From NCBI RefSeq assembly GCF_003226555.1, contig NZ_QKQS01000038.1, forward strand, positions 124,001-188,000: DNA of 64,000 nucleotides, given 5' to 3'. This document shows, piece by piece, positions 1 to 8,419 of the stretch. The notes beneath the pieces were generated by a model, which saw nothing but the letters and a program-made list of their open reading frames with translations, had not been told where the DNA came from and did not search any database. Each line of letters starts with the position of its first letter. The stretch's first letter is position 1. A program made the position numbers and the translations under genes. This DNA comes from Rhodopseudomonas palustris (lineage in GTDB: Bacteria; Pseudomonadota; Alphaproteobacteria; Rhizobiales; Xanthobacteraceae).

Positions 1-874
1 CGCCCATGAACATCTGCATCAACACGCCGCGGATCGGTTCGATCGTGGCGTATGGCAGCAGCAGCTCGATGTTGCCGCCGCGGTCTTCCATGTCGATGTG
101 CAAGCGGACCAGGATCGCGGCGTTGGCGGGCCGGCTGATCGCGGCGAAACGCGGATTGGTTTCGAGCCGGTCGATCGAGAACGACACTGGCGACAGCGGC
201 CGGAACGCCTGCTCGGCGTCGGCCAGCACCACTTCCAGCAGCCGCTTCACCAGATTGGTTTCGATCGTGGTGTAGGGACGTCCCTCGATGCGCAGCGCCG
301 CCTGGCCACGGCGGCCACCGAGCAACACGTCGATCATCGAATAGATCAGGCTGGAGTCGACGGTGGCGAGCCCGAAGTTCTGCCACTCCTCGGCCTTGAA
401 CACGCACAGCACCGCCGGCAGCGGGATCGAGTTCATATAGTCGCCGAACCGGACCGAGGTGATGCGGTCGAGCGAGACTTCGACGTTGTCGGAGGTGAAA
501 TTGCGCAAGCTCGTCGTCATCAACCGCACCAGGCGGTCGAACACGATTTCGAGCATCGGCAGACGCTCGTAGGAGACCATCGCCGAGTCGATGATCGCGC
601 GAATGCCGGAGTTCTCGTCGAGGTGTACCTCGCCGACGCTGAAGCCGAGGAGATTGTCGATCTCCTCCTGCGACAGCACCCGCTCGCCGCCGTTCTTGCC
701 GCCGCCGAGATCGCGGCCGCCATCCTCGACCATGGCGGCCCATTGCTCCGCCATCGTCCCGGTGAGTTCGTTCTCCGCTGCCGCCTTCGCCGCGGCCTCG
801 GGATCCTCCGAGGCCATGGAGGCTTCCCATTGGGCGGCAATTGCGTCCTGGTCGAGTTGGTCCTGGCCGGCCAT
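1..874 (-). CDS. fliM: Flagellar motor switch protein FliM (C-terminus off the left edge)
   Basis: FliM is a cytoplasmic C-ring protein that binds phosphorylated CheY and sets the direction of motor rotation. The reverse strand is open from an ATG at 874 to the window edge, giving about 291 residues. A long acidic, alanine-rich N-terminal extension is followed by the FliM signature VLSQEEIDNLLGF, which in the family is close to the N-terminus, and then by the middle domain (SYERLPMLEIVFDRLVR, LRNFTSDNVEVS, GDYMNSIPLPA) and the start of the second half (DVLLGGRRGQ). The start lies 7 bases downstream of the fliL stop, so the two genes form an operon. The extension before the EEIDNLL motif is longer than in enteric FliM. 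Identification is firm; the missing end cannot be judged. Confidence 0.93.
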   Translation of the reverse strand, partial: MAGQDQLDQDAIAAQWEASMASEDPEAAAKAAAENELTGTMAEQWAAMVEDGGRDLGGGKNGGERVLSQEEIDNLLGFSVGEVHLDENSGIRAIIDSAMVSYERLPMLEIVFDRLVRLMTTSLRNFTSDNVEVSLDRITSVRFGDYMNSIPLPAVLCVFKAEEWQNFGLATVDSSLIYSMIDVLLGGRRGQAALRIEGRPYTTIETNLVKRLLEVVLADAEQAFRPLSPVSFSIDRLETNPRFAAISRPANAAILVRLHIDMEDRGGNIELLLPYATIEPIRGVLMQMFMG

Positions 875-881
875 GCTCAGC

Positions 882-1397
882 TCACTGCACCAGTACTTCC
901 TTGAACAACACCGCCGACACCTGCGCGGGTGCAACCGCCAGGTTGACGCGCCGGGTCAGTTCCTCCTTCATCCGAAACATCCCGACCGAACCGTTGAGAT
1001 CGCCGGAACGCAGCTCGCGCAAGTAAGTCTGAAACAGGTCGGTGATCCGCGGCATGTTCGGCTTGATCTGTTCGGCCACCTTCTCGTCCTTCACCTCGAG
1101 AACGACCTTGGCCTTGAGATATTGCACCCGCTCGCCCGGCTGGCCGGCGAGGTTGACCATGATCTCCGGCACTTCGACGAAGTTCGGCGGCTTCACTTCC
1201 TTGGCGGCTTCGGCCTGGTGGGCATCTTCGCCGTGCCCCGCGAACAGGAAGAAATATGCGCCGCCGCCGCCGAGCAGCAGCACGGCCGCAGCGGCGATGA
1301 TGATGATCAGCTTCTTCTTGCTCTTCGGCGCTCCGCCTTCACCGGCTTCGGCGCCTTCTTCCGGTTTCTCTGCGTCCGCCATCGGCCGAATCGCCAT
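882..1397 (-). CDS. fliL: Flagellar basal body-associated protein FliL
   Basis: FliL is a single-pass inner-membrane protein with a periplasmic domain that surrounds the stator and supports torque. The 171-residue product has an acidic and basic cytoplasmic N-terminus, one hydrophobic segment at about residues 30-52 (LIIIIAAAAVLLLGGGGAYF), and a periplasmic domain containing VEVPEIMVNLAG and KAKVVLEVKD, as in the family. It lies just upstream of fliM on the same strand. Two ATG codons compete for the start: 1397 and 1382 (MADAEKPEEG). An AGGAC lies only two bases before the first and about 14 before the second, so the exact start is open. Confidence 0.93.
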   Translation of the reverse strand: MAIRPMADAEKPEEGAEAGEGGAPKSKKKLIIIIAAAAVLLLGGGGAYFFLFAGHGEDAHQAEAAKEVKPPNFVEVPEIMVNLAGQPGERVQYLKAKVVLEVKDEKVAEQIKPNMPRITDLFQTYLRELRSGDLNGSVGMFRMKEELTRRVNLAVAPAQVSAVLFKEVLVQ

Positions 1398-1535
1398 GTC
1401 CTAAAAAAAGCGAGCCGCAGCCGGGGCGAACCGTAAACGCGAGACTAACGCCGCCAGCGCCCAAGGCTCTGATGACACGACGCTATGGCGCAATGGTTAA
1501 CGGAACCTTTCCAAGCGGCCGCAGCTAGGAAGAAT

Positions 1536-1542
1536 TTGCCGG
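1536..1542 (+). promoter_or_regulatory. Putative activator half-site upstream of the flgF sigma-54 promoter
   Basis: The bases TTGCCGG occur about 90 bases before the -24 GG of the flgF sigma-54 promoter. The same core appears as a palindrome at similar distances before the flgI and flgE sigma-54 promoters. Here only one arm is clear. I infer an enhancer site for a FlbD-type NtrC-family activator. Confidence 0.4.
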
Positions 1543-1627
1543 CCGGTATGGTCAACAAGTCCTTTATTGCCGCCTGCGCGACCCGCTTAAAATTATCAAG
1601 CCACTGAAATTTATTGATTTTTAGATT

Positions 1628-1643
1628 TGGCACGAGGTTCGCA
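1628..1643 (+). promoter_or_regulatory. Sigma-54 promoter of flgF-flgG-flgA-flgH
   Basis: The bases TGGCACGAGGTTCGCA match the sigma-54 consensus TGGCACG-N4-TTGCW at all but one fixed position, with the required GG (1629-1630) and GC (1641-1642) spaced correctly. The site is about 104 bases upstream of the flgF start and points the right way. Caulobacter-type flagellar hierarchies use sigma-54 for hook-basal-body genes, which fits. Confidence 0.75.
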
Positions 1644-1746
1644 AGAGCTTCCGTGAACCGCACGCTTGGGAGAGCACCTGCGGTTCGCACGATCCGCCAC
1701 CGGTCTGGGAGGGCTTGGCGGCGGATCATTGAAGGGAGAACCACCG

Positions 1747-2508
1747 ATGGAGAATGCACTTCTCGTCGGACTGTCACGACAGGTCGTGCTCGAACGACAG
1801 ATGGATGTCGTCGCGAACAACCTCGCCAACGTCAGCACCACCGGCTTCAAGGCCGAGCGGTCGATGTTTCAGGAATTTCTCAACACCCGCGCGCACGAAG
1901 ACAATTTCGCGCGGCCGGACCAGCGCGTCAGCTTCGTGCAGGACCGCGCCACCTACCACGACCTGTCGACCGGCCCGCTGGAGCAGACCAAGAACCCGCT
2001 CGACCTCGCGATCGACGGCAAGGGTTTCCTGGTGGTGCAGACGCCCCAGGGCGAGCGCTTTACCCGCGATGGCTCGCTGAAGGTCAACGCTCAGGGCCAA
2101 CTCGTTAACGGCTCGGGCTTTCCGGTGCTCGGCACCGGCGGCCCGATCGTACTCCAGCCGACCGACAAGGAAGTGTCGATCTCGCCGGACGGCCGCGTCA
2201 GCGTGCTGGAAGGCACCTCGATGATCGACTCGCTGCGCGGCAAGCTGCGGGTGGTGTCGTTCGACCGCCCGCAGAGCCTGATCAAGGAAGGCGGCAATCT
2301 GTTCGCGGCGACTTCCGATCAGGGCACGCCGGATATCAAGTCGGTCCTGCGCCAGGGTTACGTCGAGAAATCGAACGTCAACTCGGTGATGGAAATGACG
2401 CGGATGATCGACGTCACCCGCACCTACACCCAGATCTCGGCGATGCTGCAGCAAGAGAGCGAGCTGCGGAAGACTGCGATCGAGCGGCTCGCCGAAGTGC
2501 CGGCCTAA
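1747..2508 (+). CDS. flgF: Flagellar proximal rod protein FlgF
   Basis: FlgF is a proximal rod subunit of the basal body, exported by the flagellar type III system. The product has 253 residues. The N-terminus carries the rod/hook signature VVANNLANVSTTGFKAERS and the C-terminus ends with the usual heptad-rich segment (VMEMTRMIDVTRTYTQISAMLQ). The frame is open further upstream, but the start at 1747 is chosen because AAGGGAG precedes it at the right distance and because flgF proteins begin near MENALLVGLSRQ. It is the first gene of a four-gene operon with flgG only 12 bases downstream. Confidence 0.95.
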   Translation: MENALLVGLSRQVVLERQMDVVANNLANVSTTGFKAERSMFQEFLNTRAHEDNFARPDQRVSFVQDRATYHDLSTGPLEQTKNPLDLAIDGKGFLVVQTPQGERFTRDGSLKVNAQGQLVNGSGFPVLGTGGPIVLQPTDKEVSISPDGRVSVLEGTSMIDSLRGKLRVVSFDRPQSLIKEGGNLFAATSDQGTPDIKSVLRQGYVEKSNVNSVMEMTRMIDVTRTYTQISAMLQQESELRKTAIERLAEVPA

Positions 2509-2520
2509 CGGAGACTGACG

Positions 2521-3309
2521 ATGCGCGCACTCTACACCGCAGCGACCGGAATGGCGGCCCAGGAACTCAACGTCCAGGTGATCTCCAACAACATCGCCAA
2601 TATGCGGACCACCGGGTTCAAGAAGCAGACCGCGCAGTTTCAGGACCTGATCTACGATCACGTCCGCCGCGTCGGCGCGCAGGCGTCCGACCAGGGCACG
2701 ATCCTGCCGGTCGGTGTCGACATCGGCGGCGGCGTCAAGACCGTCGGGACGCCGCGGCTGATGACCCAGGGCACGCTGTCGCCGACCGGCAACGACCTCG
2801 ACATGGCGGTGCGCGGCGAAGGGTTCTTCAAGATCCAGATGCCGGACGGCACCTTCGCCTATACGCGCGACGGCTCGTTCACCACCGACAACACCGGCCG
2901 CATCGTCACCGCCGGCGGCAATCCGGTGCAGCCGACCATCACGATTCCGAACGGCGCCACCAGCATCACCGTCGCCACCAACGGCCAGGTCTCGGTGACG
3001 GTGTCCGGCTCGACCACGCCGACCGTGCTCGGCCAGATCGGCCTGACGCGGTTCATCAACAAGGCCGGCCTGCAGCCGCAGGGCGACAATCTGTTCGTCG
3101 AAACCCCGGCCTCGGGCACGCCGCAGGACGGCATCGCCACCGCCGACGGCCTCGGCGACATCCTGCAGAAGACGCTGGAACAGGCCAACGTCGAAGCGGT
3201 GACGGAAATCTCGGACCTGATCTCGGCGCAGCGCGCCTACGAGATGAACGCCAAGGTGGTCAGCGCCGCCGACCAGATGCTGCAGTCCACGTCCAACATG
3301 TTCCGCTGA
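2521..3309 (+). CDS. flgG: Flagellar distal rod protein FlgG
   Basis: FlgG builds the distal rod that crosses the peptidoglycan and outer membrane through the P and L rings. The 262-residue product begins MRALYTAATGMAAQELN, carries VISNNIANMRTTGFKKQ and ends with the conserved QANVEAVTEISDLISAQRAYEMNAKVV segment. The length is that of the family. It follows flgF by 12 bases and precedes flgA by 12, so translation is probably coupled in one transcript. Confidence 0.97.
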   Translation: MRALYTAATGMAAQELNVQVISNNIANMRTTGFKKQTAQFQDLIYDHVRRVGAQASDQGTILPVGVDIGGGVKTVGTPRLMTQGTLSPTGNDLDMAVRGEGFFKIQMPDGTFAYTRDGSFTTDNTGRIVTAGGNPVQPTITIPNGATSITVATNGQVSVTVSGSTTPTVLGQIGLTRFINKAGLQPQGDNLFVETPASGTPQDGIATADGLGDILQKTLEQANVEAVTEISDLISAQRAYEMNAKVVSAADQMLQSTSNMFR

Positions 3310-3321
3310 GGGAGGCGTCAG

Positions 3322-4353
3322 ATGATCCGGACTCTCCTTCTCGCGGCCAGCTTCGTCGCTGCCGCCGGCGCCACCGCTTCCGGCCAGACCGCCGCTCCGC
3401 AACCGCAGCCGGCCGCCGAGCTGCGGCCCAGCGAGGTGCTGAAGACACCGGTACTGCGGGCTCACGTCGAAGTCACCGGCGAGCTGGTCCGGATCGGCGA
3501 CGTAATCGACAATGCCGGGGCCGCCGCAGACATCGCGATCTATCGCTCGCCCGATCTCGGCACCACCGGCGCGCTGCCAACCGCGACCGTGCTCGCCGCG
3601 CTGCGCGCCCATCAGGTGATCGGCGTCGACACCCGCGACATTTCCGAGATCACCGTGACCCGGCTGGCGCGCACGCTGTCGGCCAAGGAAATCGAGCAGC
3701 AGGTGATCCGCACCCTGCAGCAGCGCCACAGTCTCGGCGAGGCCGAGGACATCACCGTGAACTTCGACCGCGACGTCGAAACCAAGACGCTGCCGGCCGC
3801 CTATGCGGGCGCGCTGCAACTCGTCAGCGAGCGGTTCGACCTGCGCAGCGGCCGGTTCGACATCAGCTACGAGATCGCCGGCGGGCAAGGCACCGCGCCG
3901 GCGCGGCTGCGGGTCACCGGCACCGCGATCGAAACCGTGATGGCCACGGTGCTGACGCGCCCGGTGCAACGCAACGACGTGATCAAGGCCTCCGACATCG
4001 CAACCGAGCGCCGGCCGAAGAGCGAGGTCGCCTCCGACGCCGTCGCGCGCGATGCGGCGATCGGCATGCAGGTGCGGCAGACTCTGCGCGGCGGCCAAGT
4101 GCTGCGCAGCGCCGACCTCTCCAAGCCCGACCTGGTACTCCGCGATCAGGCCGTCACGTTGATCTACCGCGCCGCCGGTCTGTATCTCACCGCGCGCGGC
4201 AAGGCGCTCGACACCGGGGCCGAGGGCGACGTCGTCAGCGTGCTCAACCTTCAGTCCAAGCGCACCATCACCGGCACGGTGGTCGGTCGCGGCCAGGTCG
4301 CCATCACCGTCATCTCTCCGCGCGTCGTCGCCAGCGCCACGAAACCCGAGTAA
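3322..4353 (+). CDS. flgA: Flagellar P-ring assembly chaperone FlgA
   Basis: FlgA is a periplasmic chaperone for the P-ring protein FlgI. The 343-residue product begins with a signal peptide (LLLAASFVAAAGATASG). Its C-terminal part, from about residue 205, has the SAF-domain pattern (TRPVQRNDVIKASDI, GMQVRQTLRGGQVLRSADL, VLNLQSKRTITGTVVG). It is longer than the enteric protein; the extra N-terminal domain (VEVTGELVRIGDVIDNAG) is common in alphaproteobacterial FlgA. It sits between flgG and flgH, the usual alphaproteobacterial arrangement. Confidence 0.92.
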   Translation: MIRTLLLAASFVAAAGATASGQTAAPQPQPAAELRPSEVLKTPVLRAHVEVTGELVRIGDVIDNAGAAADIAIYRSPDLGTTGALPTATVLAALRAHQVIGVDTRDISEITVTRLARTLSAKEIEQQVIRTLQQRHSLGEAEDITVNFDRDVETKTLPAAYAGALQLVSERFDLRSGRFDISYEIAGGQGTAPARLRVTGTAIETVMATVLTRPVQRNDVIKASDIATERRPKSEVASDAVARDAAIGMQVRQTLRGGQVLRSADLSKPDLVLRDQAVTLIYRAAGLYLTARGKALDTGAEGDVVSVLNLQSKRTITGTVVGRGQVAITVISPRVVASATKPE

Positions 4354-4358
4354 AGTTC

Positions 4359-5117
4359 ATGTCGAAGTCAGTGCCGCTGCAACGCATCGTTCTGGTCGCC
4401 GCTCTGGTGGCCACGGGCGGACTCGCCGGGGGCTGCTCCTCGATCGATCGTCTCGCCGCGATCGGCGAACGGCCGGCGCTCACCCCGATCGAAAATCCGA
4501 CCACGCAGCCCGGCTACAAGCCGGTGCAGATGCCGATGCCGAAGCCGGAAGTGGCGTCCTACAATGCCAACTCGCTGTGGCGGAACGGCAGCCGCGCCTT
4601 CTTCAAGGATCAGCGCGCCGCCAAGATCGGCGACATTCTCACCGTGACGGTGAACTTCACCGACAAGGCCAATATCGCCAACGAGACTCAGCGCAGCCGC
4701 ACCAGCAAGGAAGACTCCGGCATCACCGATTTCATCGGCAGCAAGACGATCACGACCCCCGCGACCGCGGTGCTGCCGGGCCGGATCCTGACCACCGACT
4801 CCACCTCGTCGTCCGACGGCAAGGGTTCGGTGCAGCGTCAGGAAGCGTTGCAAACCAGCGTCGCCGCGGTGGTGACGCAGGTGCTGCCGAACGGCAACCT
4901 GGTGGTCGAAGGCAAGCAGGAGATCCGCGTCAATTTCGAAGTGCGCGAACTGATCGTCGCCGGCATCGTCCGTCCCGAAGACATCCAGAGCGACAACACC
5001 ATCGACTCGAGCAAGATCGCACAGGCCCGCATCGCCTATGGCGGCCGCGGCCAGATCACCGACGTCCAGCAGCAGCGCTACGGCCAGCAGGTGATGGACG
5101 TGCTGCTCCCGTTCTGA
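4359..5117 (+). CDS. flgH: Flagellar L-ring lipoprotein FlgH
   Basis: FlgH forms the L-ring in the outer membrane. The 252-residue product has a lipoprotein signal peptide ending in a lipobox (GGLAGGC, acylated Cys at about residue 27). It carries family motifs SLWRNGSRAFFKDQRAAKIGDILTVTV (split here by position, about residues 70-96), LVVEGKQEIRVNFE and ARIAYGGRGQI, and ends in VMDVLLPF. It is the last gene of the flgF operon and is followed by a hairpin terminator. Confidence 0.96.
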   Translation: MSKSVPLQRIVLVAALVATGGLAGGCSSIDRLAAIGERPALTPIENPTTQPGYKPVQMPMPKPEVASYNANSLWRNGSRAFFKDQRAAKIGDILTVTVNFTDKANIANETQRSRTSKEDSGITDFIGSKTITTPATAVLPGRILTTDSTSSSDGKGSVQRQEALQTSVAAVVTQVLPNGNLVVEGKQEIRVNFEVRELIVAGIVRPEDIQSDNTIDSSKIAQARIAYGGRGQITDVQQQRYGQQVMDVLLPF

Positions 5118-5183
5118 CCGTCATGACCTGACAACGAGCTCCCACACCCGGCCGCGAACCTAGGCGCGGTCAGGTGTTCCAAC

Positions 5184-5230
5184 GCGGCCTCCGTCCGGCT
5201 CTCCCTCCGGACGGGGGCCGCGGTCGTTTT
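5184..5230. terminator. Hairpin terminator between convergent flgH and the efflux pump gene
   Basis: Arms of 15 bases at 5184-5198 and 5207-5221 pair with one mismatch around an 8-base loop, and the right arm is followed within a few bases by TTTT. It lies between two convergent genes and could serve both, though the T-run favours the flgH side. Confidence 0.7.
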
Positions 5231-5254
5231 AAAGCACGCGACTGGATGAGCCGC

Positions 5255-8200
5255 TTACGACCGCGCAGCCGTCGTCGCTGGCGGCTCGCCCTGCCCCGTC
5301 GTGCCCTTGCTGCCCGCCGCCTTTCGCCGCTCGACCCGCCGCAGCACGAAGACGTAGAACACCGGCACGAACAGCACCGCCAGCACGGTGGCTGACAGCA
5401 TGCCGCCGAACACACCGGTGCCGATCGCATTCTGGCTTCCGGCGCTGACGCCGCTCGCGAACGCCAGCGGCGAGACGCCGAGGATGAAGGCAAGCGAGGT
5501 CATGATGATCGGGCGGAAGCGGACCGCCGCCGCCTCGATCGCCGCCTCGCGCAGCGGCTTGCCTTGGGCGTGCAGGTCCTTGGCGAATTCGACGATCAGG
5601 ATCGCGTTTTTCGCGGACAGACCGATGATCGCGATCAGGCCGACCTTGAAGTAGATGTCGTTCGGCATGTCGCGGATCATCACCGCGAGCAACGCGCCGA
5701 TGATGCCGAGCGGCACCACCAGCATCACCGACAGCGGGATCGACCAGCTTTCGTACAGCGCCGCCAGCAGCAGGAACACGAACAGCACGCTGAGCCCGAT
5801 CAGGAACGGCGCCTGATTGCCGGACTGAATTTCCTGCAGCGACTGCCCGGCCCATTCGAAGCCGAAGCCGCGCGGCAACTGCTTGGCGAGCCGCTCCATC
5901 TCGGCGATCGCTTCGCCCGACGAATGGCCCGGCGCGGCGTCGCCGGCGAAACGCACCGACGGATAGCCGTTGAAGCCGATCACCTGGATCGGTCCCTTCG
6001 ACCATTCGGTTCGCGCAAATGCCGACAGCGGCACCATGCCGCCTGCGGCGTTGCGGACGTTCAGCTTGAGCAGGTCGTCCGCGTCCATCCGGCGATCGTC
6101 CTGCGCCTGAATGGTGACGCGCTGCATCCGGCCGGCGTTGGGGAAGTCGTTGACGTAGGCCGAGCCGAGGCTTCCGGTGATGGTGGCGTTGATGTCGGCG
6201 AACGACACGCCGAGCGCGTTCGCCTTCTCGCGGTCGATCACCAGATGCAGCTGCGCCGAATTGGCCACCCCCTCGACGCGGACGCCGGTCAGCACCGGGC
6301 TCGCCGCCCCCGCCGCGGTCAGCCGCGTCGCGGCATCATCGAGAGCCGCATTGCCGAGGCTGCTGCGGTCCTGCAGCCGGAAGGTGAAGCCGGTGAAGTT
6401 GCCGAGGCCGTCGATCGGCGGCGGCTCGAACGCCATCACCGCGGCGTCGCCGATCTTCGCAAGTTCGCCATTGGCGCGCCTCGCAATCACCGCCGCGCTG
6501 TCATGGCCGCGTTCGCTCCAATCCTTCAGGGTCACAAACGCCACCGCGGCGCTCTGCGAATTGCCGGAAAAGCTGAAGCCCGCCACGGTGAACACCTGGG
6601 ACACGCTCGGATCGGCGAGGAAGACACGTTCGGCCTGTTCGATCGAAGTCATCGCGCGGGTCTGGGTCGCTTCGGTCGGCGCCTGCATGTCGACGATCAA
6701 ATAGCCTTGATCTTCGGTCGGCAGGAACGCCGCGGGCAGCCGCAAATACGCCCAGCCGAGTCCAACGAGCAGCGCCAGATACACCACCATCAACCGCCCG
6801 GTGCGCCCCGTCGCCCAGCGGACGCCGTTGCGATAGCGGCCGGAGACGCGCGCGAAGCTGCGATTGAACCAGCCGAAGAAGCCCCCCTTCTCGTGGTGAT
6901 CGTCCGGCACCGGCTTCAGGAACGTCGCGCACAACGCCGGCGTCAAGGTCAGCGCCAGGAAGCTGGAGAACAGGATCGAGACCACCATCGTCAGACTGAA
7001 CTGGCGATAGATGATGCCGACCGCACCGGGGAAGAACGCCATCGGCAGAAACACCGCGGTCAGCACCAGCGTGATGCCGACGATCGCGCCCTTGATCTGC
7101 TCCATCGCCTTGATGGCCGCCTGACGCGGCGACAGACCTTCGGTCGCCATCAGCCGCTCGACGTTCTCGACCACCACGATCGCATCGTCGACCAGGATGC
7201 CGATCGCCAGCACCATCGCGAACATCGTCAGCACGTTGATCGAGAAGCCGGTGGCGAACATCACCGCGCAGGTGCCGAGCAGCGCGATCGGCACCACCAG
7301 GGTCGGGATCAGGGTGTAGCGGATGTTCTGCAGGAACAGGAACATCACCACGAACACCAGCGCCATCGCTTCGGCGAGCGTGGACAGCACCTTCTCGATC
7401 GACGCCTTGATGAACGGCGTGGTGTCGTAGGGAATCTCGTAGGTCATCCCCTTGGGGAAGTACTGCGACAGTTCCTTCATCTTGGCGGTGACGGCCTTGG
7501 AGGTGGCGAGCGCATTGGCCGTCGCTGACAACTGCACGCCGATCGACGCTGCGGGCTGGCCGTTCAGCCGGCTTTCCGAATTGTAGTCCTCGCCGCCGAC
7601 CTCGACACGGGCGACGTCGCGCAGCCGCACCGACGAGCCGTCACGATTGGCGCGCAGCACGATGGCGCCGAATTCCTCCGGCGTGCCGAGCTGGCCCTTG
7701 ACCAGCACCGGCGCGGTGACCTCCTGCGACACCGGATTGGGCGTCGCGCCGATCCGTCCGGCCGCGACCTGCGCGTTCTGTGCGGCGATCGCCGCCGAGA
7801 CGTCGCTGACGGTCAGCCCGACGCCGAACAGCTTGTCCGGATCGATCCACACCCGCATTGAGCGCTGGGTGCCGAACAGCTGCGCCTTGCCGACACCTTC
7901 GACCCGGCGGATTTCACTGATGATGTTGCGGGTGATGTAGTCGCCGACCGCGATGCTATCGAGCGATCCGTCGGTGGTCTGCACCGAGATGAACATCAGG
8001 AAGGTGCTGGAGGCTTCGTCGACCAGAATGCCGCGCTGAGTCACCGCGCTCGGCAGCCGCGACTCCACGCGCCGGATGCGGTTCTGCACGTCGACCGTGG
8101 CCTGGGCGAGCGAGGTCCCCGGCTGAAACGACACCTCGATCGAGATCTGACCGGTCGCGTCGGTGGTCGACTCGAAGTACATCAGGCCGGGAATGCCGGC

Positions 8201-8407
8201 GAGTTGATCTTCGATCAGCCGGACGACGCCCTGATAGATCTCCTCGGACGACGCTCCCGGATAGTTGGCGGTGACCGAAATCTTGGCGGGCGCGATGTTC
8301 GGATATTGCGCGACCGGCAGGAACGGAATCGCCAACGCGCCGGCAATCATGATGAAGATTGCGACGACCCACGCGAACACCGGCCGCGCGATGAAGAAAT
8401 CGGGCAT
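5255..8407 (-). CDS. RND multidrug efflux transporter, AcrB/MexB (HAE1) family
   Basis: This inner-membrane proton antiporter would expel hydrophobic drugs or other toxic compounds through a tripartite complex. The 1050-residue length is standard. It starts MPDFFIARPVFAWVVAIFIM, has the porter-domain motif GVGKAQLFG, and has the essential TM4 proton-relay aspartates in IGILVDDAIVVVENVER. The second half repeats the fold, with a C-terminal NAILIVEFAKDLHAQGK segment. The adaptor gene lies 12 bases upstream on the same strand. No outer-membrane TolC-type channel gene is adjacent, so one encoded elsewhere is probably used. The substrate cannot be told from sequence. Confidence 0.95.
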   Translation of the reverse strand: MPDFFIARPVFAWVVAIFIMIAGALAIPFLPVAQYPNIAPAKISVTANYPGASSEEIYQGVVRLIEDQLAGIPGLMYFESTTDATGQISIEVSFQPGTSLAQATVDVQNRIRRVESRLPSAVTQRGILVDEASSTFLMFISVQTTDGSLDSIAVGDYITRNIISEIRRVEGVGKAQLFGTQRSMRVWIDPDKLFGVGLTVSDVSAAIAAQNAQVAAGRIGATPNPVSQEVTAPVLVKGQLGTPEEFGAIVLRANRDGSSVRLRDVARVEVGGEDYNSESRLNGQPAASIGVQLSATANALATSKAVTAKMKELSQYFPKGMTYEIPYDTTPFIKASIEKVLSTLAEAMALVFVVMFLFLQNIRYTLIPTLVVPIALLGTCAVMFATGFSINVLTMFAMVLAIGILVDDAIVVVENVERLMATEGLSPRQAAIKAMEQIKGAIVGITLVLTAVFLPMAFFPGAVGIIYRQFSLTMVVSILFSSFLALTLTPALCATFLKPVPDDHHEKGGFFGWFNRSFARVSGRYRNGVRWATGRTGRLMVVYLALLVGLGWAYLRLPAAFLPTEDQGYLIVDMQAPTEATQTRAMTSIEQAERVFLADPSVSQVFTVAGFSFSGNSQSAAVAFVTLKDWSERGHDSAAVIARRANGELAKIGDAAVMAFEPPPIDGLGNFTGFTFRLQDRSSLGNAALDDAATRLTAAGAASPVLTGVRVEGVANSAQLHLVIDREKANALGVSFADINATITGSLGSAYVNDFPNAGRMQRVTIQAQDDRRMDADDLLKLNVRNAAGGMVPLSAFARTEWSKGPIQVIGFNGYPSVRFAGDAAPGHSSGEAIAEMERLAKQLPRGFGFEWAGQSLQEIQSGNQAPFLIGLSVLFVFLLLAALYESWSIPLSVMLVVPLGIIGALLAVMIRDMPNDIYFKVGLIAIIGLSAKNAILIVEFAKDLHAQGKPLREAAIEAAAVRFRPIIMTSLAFILGVSPLAFASGVSAGSQNAIGTGVFGGMLSATVLAVLFVPVFYVFVLRRVERRKAAGSKGTTGQGEPPATTAARS

Positions 8408-8419
8408 GGCTGCTGAGCC

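Larger units (their letters stand above)
1398..1746. other. 349-base divergent regulatory region between fliL and flgF
   Basis: No gene of its own was seen in this gap. It separates fliL-fliM (leftward) from flgF-flgG-flgA-flgH (rightward). It contains a near-consensus sigma-54 promoter facing flgF at 1628-1643, a TTGCCGG motif at 1536-1542 upstream of it, and a Shine-Dalgarno sequence (AAGGGAG) just before flgF. I could not recognise a promoter for fliL. Confidence 0.6.
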